8,638 bases of DNA from assembly GCA_016935885.1 (NCBI GenBank), contig JAFGQA010000428.1, positions 1-8,638 of the forward strand. The letters run 5' to 3'. A program made the position numbers and the translations under genes. Origin of the DNA: Phycisphaerae bacterium. GTDB taxonomy: Bacteria; Planctomycetota; Phycisphaerae; UBA1845; UTPLA1. Shown piece by piece: positions 1 to 5,843 of this stretch (position 1 is the first letter of the stretch; every line of letters starts with the position of its first letter). The notes under the pieces were generated by a model. The model worked only from the letters and a program-made list of their open reading frames with translations, was not told where the DNA came from and searched no databases.

Positions 1-1797
1 CTACTGGAGATGCTCGGCCTCGATCCGCTGCCGGAGAAGACCCCGCTGAAGGCGATGACCACCAACACAGTCGAACACGAGACGTTCACCATCGAGAATG
101 TGCACTTTCAGTCGCGTCCGGGCCTGTACGTCACGGGCAACCTCTACATCCCCAACGCCCTGGACGGCCCGGCGCCGGCGGTCCTCTACGTCTGCGGCCA
201 CGCCCAGGTCAAGAAGGACGGCGTCGCCTACGGCAGCAAGGCCCACTACCAGCACCACGCGGCATGGTTCGCCCGGCACGGCTACGTCTGCCTCATCATC
301 GACACGCTCCAACTCGGCGAGATCGAGGGCATCCACCACGGCACCTACCGCTACGGCATGTGGTGGTGGAACAGCCGGGGCTATACGCCCGCCGGCGTTG
401 AGGCCTGGAACTGCGTCCGGGCGCTGGACTATCTCCAGGAACGCCCGGAAGTGGACCCGCAGCGCCTCGGTGTGACCGGCCGCTCCGGCGGCGGGGCCTA
501 TAGCTGGTGGATCGCCGCCATCGACGATCGCATCGGGTGTGCGGTGCCGGTGGCGGGAATCACCGACCTCCGGAACCACGTCGTCGACGGCTGCGTCGAA
601 GGCCACTGCGATTGCATGTATGTCGTCAACACATACCGTTGGGACTATCCGTTGGTCGCGGCCCTTGTGGCGCCGAGGCCCCTGCTGATCTCCAACACCG
701 ACAAGGACAACATCTTCCCGCTCGACGGCGTCGTGCGCACGCATGAGAAGGCCCGGCGCATCTACCGGCTCTACGACGCCGACGACAAGCTCGGCCTGCA
801 CATCACCGAAGGGCCGCACCGGGACACGCAGGAACTGCGCATGCACGCCTTCGTGTGGTTCAATCGATTTCTCAAAGACGCAAATCCCCTCATTACCGAG
901 CCGGCCGTGCCCCTTTTTGAACCCGAAGCGTTGAAGGTCTTCGCCGAGCTGCCGCTGAGCCAGATCAATGCCACCGTCCACGAGACTTTCGTGCCGATGG
1001 CGCAGAATTTGCCCGTGCCACAATCCCAGGACGAGTGGGCTGCCCAGCGCAGTGCGTGGATGGCCGCCCTGCGCGAAAAGGTGTTTCGAGGCTGGCCCCG
1101 CCATGACGAAGCCGGACCGCTGGATGTTCGTCCTGTTGCGGACTCGCAATCGACGCCCAGTCAGCGTCTGGAACGATTCGACTTCACCAGCCAGCCTCAC
1201 GTTCGCCTGAGCCTGCGGATCGTCCGGGGTCCCGATACAGAGAGCCCCAGCCGTGTGCACCTCCACGTGGTCGACGACCCCAACACGGTCGCGATGGACA
1301 TCGGCAGCGCCCTGGCCCCCAATGAAGTCCACGCGTTCTTCGCTCCGCGCGGGCTCGGGCTCGACGCATGGAGCGGCGACGAGCGAAGGCACGTGCAGAT
1401 TCGCAGGCGGTTCATGCTGCTCGGCCAGACGCTCGACGGCATGCGCGTCTGGGACGTCCGGCGGGCCGTGCAGGCCCTGAACCATATTGCCGGCATAGAA
1501 GGCCTGCCGGTTGAGCTGACGGCACAGGGGAACATGGCGGGCATCGCGCTCTATGCCTCGCTATTCGAACCGGCCGTCGGGCGATTGAGTCTATCCGGGC
1601 TGCCCTCGACGCACCGCAACGGGCCGACCTTTCTCAACGTGCTTCGCTACCTCGATATGCCGCAGGCCGTCGCCATGGCCGCCGAACGGGCGCCGGTCGT
1701 ACTGCATCAGGCGGATGCCTCGCCGTGGGCGTTTCCGCAGTCGGCTGCGAACAATCTCGGATGGCCCGACGAACGATTCCGGGTGGCCGCCCCATAG
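1..1797 (+). CDS. Alpha/beta-hydrolase, acetylxylan esterase / prolyl-oligopeptidase type, two-domain, 5' partial
   Basis: This is probably a secreted or periplasmic carbohydrate esterase or a related serine hydrolase. The frame is open from base 1 and ends at TAG 1795-1797. The ATG at 10 is probably internal, because the first residues (LLEMLGLDPLP) look like the middle of such proteins, so an N-terminal stretch is missing off the left edge. Numbering from that Met gives 595 residues. Residues 30-290 form the catalytic domain: RPGLYVTGNLYIP strands, an HGY-cLIIDT strand at 90-99, the nucleophile elbow GRSGG with Ser159, an acid at Asp231 or Asp233 (NTDKDNIFP), and His270 in EGPHRD. Residues about 390-595 look like a second, degenerate hydrolase domain in which the elbow reads GNMAG (507-511), with Met where Ser should be. 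The gene converges on the propeller gene with 12 bases between the stop codons. The esterase class is firm, but the substrate (acetylated xylan or another ester) is inferred from the neighbours. Confidence 0.8.
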   Translation, partial: LLEMLGLDPLPEKTPLKAMTTNTVEHETFTIENVHFQSRPGLYVTGNLYIPNALDGPAPAVLYVCGHAQVKKDGVAYGSKAHYQHHAAWFARHGYVCLIIDTLQLGEIEGIHHGTYRYGMWWWNSRGYTPAGVEAWNCVRALDYLQERPEVDPQRLGVTGRSGGGAYSWWIAAIDDRIGCAVPVAGITDLRNHVVDGCVEGHCDCMYVVNTYRWDYPLVAALVAPRPLLISNTDKDNIFPLDGVVRTHEKARRIYRLYDADDKLGLHITEGPHRDTQELRMHAFVWFNRFLKDANPLITEPAVPLFEPEALKVFAELPLSQINATVHETFVPMAQNLPVPQSQDEWAAQRSAWMAALREKVFRGWPRHDEAGPLDVRPVADSQSTPSQRLERFDFTSQPHVRLSLRIVRGPDTESPSRVHLHVVDDPNTVAMDIGSALAPNEVHAFFAPRGLGLDAWSGDERRHVQIRRRFMLLGQTLDGMRVWDVRRAVQALNHIAGIEGLPVELTAQGNMAGIALYASLFEPAVGRLSLSGLPSTHRNGPTFLNVLRYLDMPQAVAMAAERAPVVLHQADASPWAFPQSAANNLGWPDERFRVAAP

Positions 1798-1812
1798 GCG
1801 ACGCTCGCCCTA
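1795..1812. terminator. Small hairpin spanning two convergent stop codons (weak candidate terminator)
   Basis: TAGGCG, a five-base loop ACGCT, and CGCCCTA pair as six base pairs with one bulged C. The arms contain the stop codon of the plus-strand hydrolase and that of the minus-strand propeller gene. There is no T-run on either side, so termination is only a possibility. It is the only hairpin I see between the two convergent genes. Confidence 0.25.
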
Positions 1813-4077
1813 CTGCGGTGCGACCGGCCCGCGCCAGACGCTGCCGCCGAAAGTGGTGACGTACATCACACCGTCGTCGGATGGGTCGAACGTCAGGCAC
1901 TGCACGTTCGAGAAGGGCAGTTCGTCGAGCGCCTGCCACGTCTGCCCATCGTCTCGCGAGAGCCACAGGCCGGCGTCGGGCGCCCCTTCGGTGAGCGTCA
2001 TGTAGACCCATCCATCGCGCCGGGGGTGGAAGTATCCGCCGAAAGTCTGGCGGCCCTGACGGCCGATGCGCCGCCACGAGCGACCGGCGTCGTCGGTGCG
2101 ATACAGGCCGCCCGACCGGTCGTCCCAATTTGCATCACAGGTGCCGACGAGAATCACGTTGCTGTCAGTCGGATGAACGGAAAAGTCCTTGGGGTACAGG
2201 AACAAGGTAGAGGCGTTGACTTTCTGCCAGGTTTCAGCGCCGTCGCTGGATCGGTACAGCCCCACGCCCTCGCTCATCAGGGGTTGGCTCTGCGCGGGTC
2301 GCTTGGCGCAGACCATCGCAAAGAGCGTGCCGTCGGCATGGAGAACGACGCGGCTGATTCGCATGTTCTTCGGATCGCCCAATCCGGTCTTCTTGAGCGT
2401 CCACGTGTTGCCGTCGTCGATGGATTTGCAGACGCCCTCGTCGAACACGCCGGCATAGAGCATGCGCCGGTTCTTGGGGCTCTTCGGATCGAGCACGATC
2501 GACGTCACAGGCCTGGGCCCGATGCCCTGCGCCTCGGCCTGCCACGAAGCGCCGAAGTCGCGCGAGATGCACACGCCACCCGGCCGCTTGTGGCCGTGCC
2601 GCTCGGAGATGATGTTGTCGTTGGGGATGTCGTGTACGTCGGAGAACGCCCCCCACATCTTGCCCGGCACGTCCGGGTCGAACGCGATCTCGTAGCACGT
2701 GTTTCGCCACGGGGCCCAGGTGTTCCTGTCCCACCAGATCCAGGTCTTGCCCGCGTCGAGCGAGCGGGCCATGCCGATGTCCGTGTAGGCGATATAGTGC
2801 CGGTTCGCCTCGAAGGGATCGATGTAGTAGTGCCACGTCGTGGTGACGACCAGGCCCGTGCAGGCCCAGGCGCAGCCGGGCCTGGCGTCGTGGCCGGGCG
2901 CGACGTAGGTGTCCCCATTGAACCACCGCTCGCCGCCGTCGTGCGTGATGTAGGACTGGCTCCACACCAGGATCAGCCGATTGGGATCGCTGTTGCAGAT
3001 GGCGGCTCCGAACGGCGTGCCGCCTCCCTTGAGCGACTGGCCCGCCGAGACGGTGACGTAGTTGGGCGCGACGTTGTAGCGCTCGAATCGCGGGTCCTGG
3101 AAGTAGGTGGCCCGCCACGTGCGTCCGGCGTCGTCGCTGCGGTACACCGTCTCGTGGTGAGGCGGATGGAACCCGGTGCTCGTGTTCAACGCATACACCG
3201 TCTGCGGGTTGGCGTCGGTGGTGAGAATGTGCCTGTATTGCGCGACAGGCCCATAGGCCCATTGGTCTGCCGTCTTCGTCTCGGTATTGATGCCCTCGCC
3301 CATGGCGGATTGCCACGTTTCGCCTTGGTTGAGGGAACGGTAGACGCCCCCCACAAGAGCGCCGCCTTCCTCCTCGCTGGGCACCGTGCAATAGAGAATG
3401 ATGCCGTCGCCGACCTCGTTCGACCCGCCGCTGAATCCCTGGATGTTCGTCGAAGGCAGGCCATCGGTCTTTCTCACCCAGGTTTGGCCCCGGTCGTTGG
3501 ATCGCCAAATCCCCTTGTCCGTTGCGGCAAATACAGTGCGGCCCTTGCTCGTGCGGTCGAAGTGGAAACCAACCACCTGCCCCAGCGGACCGTCGCAGGC
3601 TACCCACGTGGCGCCCGCGTCGCGCGATATCCGGCATCGGCCGTTGCGCGTGCCGACAAGCATGACGAGCGGCTCCGACGGATCGATCGCAATCTCGCCG
3701 TACAGCGAGTCGGTCAGGTCGCCGATGGGGGAAAACGTCCGGCCGCGGTCCCGGCTGATTCGCAGCCGGCCGCCCGACGAGGCGTAGATCACGTTGGAAT
3801 CGTGTGGATGAAACGCCGGCCGGCAACGCGTGTCGCTGCGCAGTTGCGCGTGGTGGATCATCCGCCAATGGTGACCGCCATCTTCAGAGATGTAAGCCGC
3901 GCCCATATCGCAATTGAGCATCATCAAGTTCGACTCAACCGGCGAGATCGCCGGCGCAAACATGCCCCCTCCGCCCGACAGACCCACCGGCTCCCACGAA
4001 ACCCGCTCCGCAGAGGCAGTGGAGAGCAGCGACCATCCCAGAAACACGAACAAGAGCCATCGCGAACGATCTGTCAT
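1810..4077 (-). CDS. Exported Asp-box (BNR) double beta-propeller protein, GH74/sialidase-like
   Basis: This is a 755-residue protein, probably an extracytoplasmic glycoside hydrolase or glycan-binding propeller. Start: ATG at 4077, with GGGAGGT four bases upstream. An in-frame ATG at 4161 exists, but it would put 28 residues before a clear signal peptide (basic MTDRSR, hydrophobic WLLFVFLGWSLL, likely cleavage after ASA at 23). I count 13 Asp-box motifs of the S-x-D-x-G-x-T-W type, starting at residues 64, 108, 151, 193, 248, 314, 378, 439, 505, 552, 610, 661 and 707. That number and length fit two seven-bladed propellers, as in GH74 xyloglucanases. CDMGAAY (Asp57) and YTDIGMA (Asp433) open the two halves in similar contexts and may match the two GH74 catalytic aspartates; this is a by-eye inference. 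Sortilin/VPS10-type or non-catalytic BNR proteins are alternatives. It is translationally coupled to the upstream gene through an ATGA overlap. Confidence 0.75.
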   Translation of the reverse strand: MTDRSRWLLFVFLGWSLLSTASAERVSWEPVGLSGGGGMFAPAISPVESNLMMLNCDMGAAYISEDGGHHWRMIHHAQLRSDTRCRPAFHPHDSNVIYASSGGRLRISRDRGRTFSPIGDLTDSLYGEIAIDPSEPLVMLVGTRNGRCRISRDAGATWVACDGPLGQVVGFHFDRTSKGRTVFAATDKGIWRSNDRGQTWVRKTDGLPSTNIQGFSGGSNEVGDGIILYCTVPSEEEGGALVGGVYRSLNQGETWQSAMGEGINTETKTADQWAYGPVAQYRHILTTDANPQTVYALNTSTGFHPPHHETVYRSDDAGRTWRATYFQDPRFERYNVAPNYVTVSAGQSLKGGGTPFGAAICNSDPNRLILVWSQSYITHDGGERWFNGDTYVAPGHDARPGCAWACTGLVVTTTWHYYIDPFEANRHYIAYTDIGMARSLDAGKTWIWWDRNTWAPWRNTCYEIAFDPDVPGKMWGAFSDVHDIPNDNIISERHGHKRPGGVCISRDFGASWQAEAQGIGPRPVTSIVLDPKSPKNRRMLYAGVFDEGVCKSIDDGNTWTLKKTGLGDPKNMRISRVVLHADGTLFAMVCAKRPAQSQPLMSEGVGLYRSSDGAETWQKVNASTLFLYPKDFSVHPTDSNVILVGTCDANWDDRSGGLYRTDDAGRSWRRIGRQGRQTFGGYFHPRRDGWVYMTLTEGAPDAGLWLSRDDGQTWQALDELPFSNVQCLTFDPSDDGVMYVTTFGGSVWRGPVAPQ
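4074..4077 (-). other. Four-base ATGA stop/start overlap between operon genes
   Basis: On the minus strand the TGA of the helical-barrel gene (4074-4076) overlaps the ATG of the propeller gene (4075-4077). The downstream gene's ribosome binding site, GGGAGGT at 4082-4088, lies inside the end of the upstream gene. This arrangement usually means translational coupling and supports one transcript for both genes. Confidence 0.8.
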
Positions 4078-5315
4078 ACCGACCTCCCAGTCTGCCTCAT
4101 TGGCGAGAAACCCGACCTGTCGAGCGAGAGGAACCAAGGCGTCGTTGCCAGTCCGCCCCAACCGTCGGGATCGTGATTGGCCAGGAAGACCTCTTGCAGC
4201 ATCTCGTCATGCCGGACCAGCGCCGTCCACAGCACGCCGGGCGAGTTCTTCCATCGGGGATCGGGTTGTTCTCCGTCGATTCGCCGGAACTTTGCGCCCG
4301 CAACTTGCCGGTCCCACATGAAGTCGCGATTGGTTGCGATGAGCCGGCCAATATCTTCGCGGGTAAAGACCAGGTCGTGCTCGAACGCGGTGACGATGCC
4401 TTCGACGTCGATCCCGTAGTAGCCGCCGTTGGGATGGACACCGACCCAGTGTTTGGGCGTTCCATCGCTCCTGTAGTCCCATGGGCCCGCCGGGTCCCAA
4501 TAGTTCCACACGAGGTACTTGCCGTCCTGGCGTGTTCGCATGCGCGACTTCATCTCTCGCCACCATAGCTCCGCTCGCTCTCGATAGATCGGCTTATCCG
4601 TCACATCGTACATCGCGATCAGCCAGCGGGCGATATGGTTCTGCTTATTGGCGGGATTCGAGAAGCCATCCGTGTTCCGATGCGCATAGCCGTCCGTCCA
4701 CTGGCCCGTCTGGGGATCGATGCCGAAGGCCGGCACCACCCATACGCCGCCGTCCCTGGTCCGGCGCCAGCAGTCACGCGTCTCCCATTTCTCGAAGGTG
4801 CGTTCGGCCAGTTCCAGATAGGTCTCCGCACGCGCGCCAAACTTCTCCTTCAGCGTTGTCGTCCTGAGAATCTCATCGGCCATCAGGACGATCGGACGCA
4901 AGGCCATGGCCTCGCCCAGCAAGCTGTCGGTATGGAAGGCGGCGGCAAAGGAACCGCCTGTTTCGCTCTTCGGCCAGCCGACGAAACCGTCGGGCTCCCG
5001 CACCCCTCGCTCGATCCACGAGTCGGCCCAGTCTACCAGGTGCTCGACCCACTTCGAGTCGCCCGTGGCGAGGTAGCCGTAGTGGAAGCCGTTCAGAAAC
5101 GGACTGACCAGCCAGCCGATCTCTTCGCCCATCTCCCGGTCGCAGTGGCGCGTGCGTGCACGGCTGAGGATGTTCCTCTCCCACCGGGCCAACCAGTTGC
5201 GCGTGGCCTCCGGCGTGGCATTCGGACCGGCGTGCGCAGTTGAATGCCGCGGAGAGGTGCCGGCGCAGATGCAGAGGTGGTACCCTGCGTACCTGAGAAA
5301 GTCGCGACGCTCCAA
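4074..5315 (-). CDS. Predicted (alpha/alpha)-barrel (six-hairpin-like) protein with twin-arginine motif, TTG start
   Basis: I do not recognise an exact family. With a TTG start at 5315 the protein has 413 residues and begins MERRDFLRYAG, a twin-arginine (RRDFLR) export motif. AGGAAGGGG sits six bases upstream of the TTG. The in-frame ATGs further out (5375, 5369) fall in the promoter -10 box or at the predicted transcription start, so they are unlikely starts. The hydrophobic stretch after the RR is short and cysteine-containing (YHLCICAG), so Tat export is probable but not certain. The rest is built from helix pairs rich in aromatic and acidic residues: 75-103, 131-177, 224-258, 297-333 and 360-380. 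GFHYGYLATGDSKW, SFAAAFHTDSLLGEA and HPNGGYYGIDVEG lie at their junctions. This is the look of (alpha/alpha)6 toroids such as unsaturated-uronyl hydrolases, rhamnosidase-like enzymes and polysaccharide lyases. Co-transcription with the propeller gene suggests a polysaccharide-processing role. No catalytic residue can be assigned. Confidence 0.7.
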   Translation of the reverse strand: MERRDFLRYAGYHLCICAGTSPRHSTAHAGPNATPEATRNWLARWERNILSRARTRHCDREMGEEIGWLVSPFLNGFHYGYLATGDSKWVEHLVDWADSWIERGVREPDGFVGWPKSETGGSFAAAFHTDSLLGEAMALRPIVLMADEILRTTTLKEKFGARAETYLELAERTFEKWETRDCWRRTRDGGVWVVPAFGIDPQTGQWTDGYAHRNTDGFSNPANKQNHIARWLIAMYDVTDKPIYRERAELWWREMKSRMRTRQDGKYLVWNYWDPAGPWDYRSDGTPKHWVGVHPNGGYYGIDVEGIVTAFEHDLVFTREDIGRLIATNRDFMWDRQVAGAKFRRIDGEQPDPRWKNSPGVLWTALVRHDEMLQEVFLANHDPDGWGGLATTPWFLSLDRSGFSPMRQTGRSV

Positions 5316-5321
5316 GATGTG

Positions 5322-5330
5322 CCCCTTCCT
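5322..5330 (-). promoter_or_regulatory. Ribosome binding site fixing the TTG start
   Basis: On the minus strand AGGAAGGGG lies six bases before the TTG at 5313-5315. It is the best Shine-Dalgarno match near the 5' end of this gene and decides the start against the upstream ATGs. Confidence 0.6.
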
Positions 5331-5374
5331 GTCCAGGTGTCGATGCGCGTACACAATCCCGTACAACATACCCA

Positions 5375-5403
5375 CTTATAGTCGCGATGGAGACCGGGAT
5401 CAA
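5375..5403 (-). promoter_or_regulatory. Sigma70-type promoter of the two-gene operon
   Basis: On the minus strand TTGATC (5398-5403) and TATAAG (5375-5380) are separated by exactly 17 bases. They match the -35 and -10 consensus at four and five of six positions. Transcription would start near 5368, giving a leader of roughly 50 bases before the TTG start at 5315. Confidence 0.55.
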
Positions 5404-5449
5404 CCCATGTGTTGGGGCACAATGGCTCTGGATGGCCGTCAGGCAAGGA

Positions 5450-5647
5450 TCAGTCGTAGCTCTTGGCGGTGATCAGGGCGGCCAGGAGGATGTGACGGAG
5501 CCGATCCGTGTCGATCGCGTCGAGATAGTCGTCGGTGAAGTCGAGTTTGAATCGCCCGCGGAAGTTTTTGATCCGGCTCTTGAGCTCGCTGCGGCCCAGC
5601 ACGGCGATCGATGTGGAAACCTGCTCGAAGCGTCCTTGTGAATACAC
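5450..5647 (-). CDS. Small hypothetical protein (about 65 residues)
   Basis: The frame ends at TGA 5450-5452. I chose GTG at 5647 because AAAGGT lies seven bases upstream and codons beyond it lose the neighbours' preference for G/C in third position. The same frame stays open to a GTG at 5770 (106 residues) with another ATG at 5719, so the true start is uncertain. The C-terminal half is a compact charged and hydrophobic block: LGRSELKSRIKNF, RGRFKLDFTDDYLDAI, then DTDRLRHILLAAL. It looks like two or three amphipathic helices, and nearly every codon there ends in G or C, which argues for real coding. There is no signal peptide or membrane segment and I do not recognise a family. It points the same way as the downstream operon, but that operon has its own promoter after this stop codon. 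Confidence 0.5.
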   Translation of the reverse strand: MYSQGRFEQVSTSIAVLGRSELKSRIKNFRGRFKLDFTDDYLDAIDTDRLRHILLAALITAKSYD

Positions 5648-5828
5648 AGTCGTGACCTTTGAGATTCTCGTGGTTGCCGTTTCTGCATCCGCCCGCGGTG
5701 GACGCCCTGACGCAGTCATATCGCCCAGCCGGGCGGGCCACTTTGCCTGCGAATCACCAGACGCGCTCACAACCCGCCGATTCGCCCGGCAAGGGGCGGA
5801 AAAAAACTCGTGCGCTTGCAGCCACGTC

Positions 5829-5837
5829 TGATAACAT
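5829..5837 (+). promoter_or_regulatory. Candidate extended -10 promoter for queA
   Basis: TGATAACAT fits an extended -10 (TG, one base, TAACAT). No good -35 lies 16-18 bases upstream. The usual distance would put the transcript start on or next to the A of the queA ATG at 5844, and no Shine-Dalgarno sequence is visible, so a leaderless message is possible. Confidence 0.3.
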
Positions 5838-5843
5838 ACGCCG

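Noticed and set aside
1..1485. Long open frame of 494 codons on the minus strand
   Set aside because: It is antisense to the hydrolase, whose catalytic motifs are unmistakable. The frame has no recognisable motif and is the usual antisense shadow in GC-rich coding DNA.
2026..4176. Open frame of 716 codons on the plus strand
   Set aside because: It lies opposite the propeller gene, whose 13 regular Asp-boxes, signal peptide and ribosome binding site settle the coding strand. The plus-strand product is rich in Arg, Val and Asp with no domain pattern.
5648..5843. preQ1-type riboswitch upstream of queA
   Set aside because: I found no preQ1 aptamer-like short stem with an A-rich tail in the right place, and the probable promoter leaves no room for a leader.
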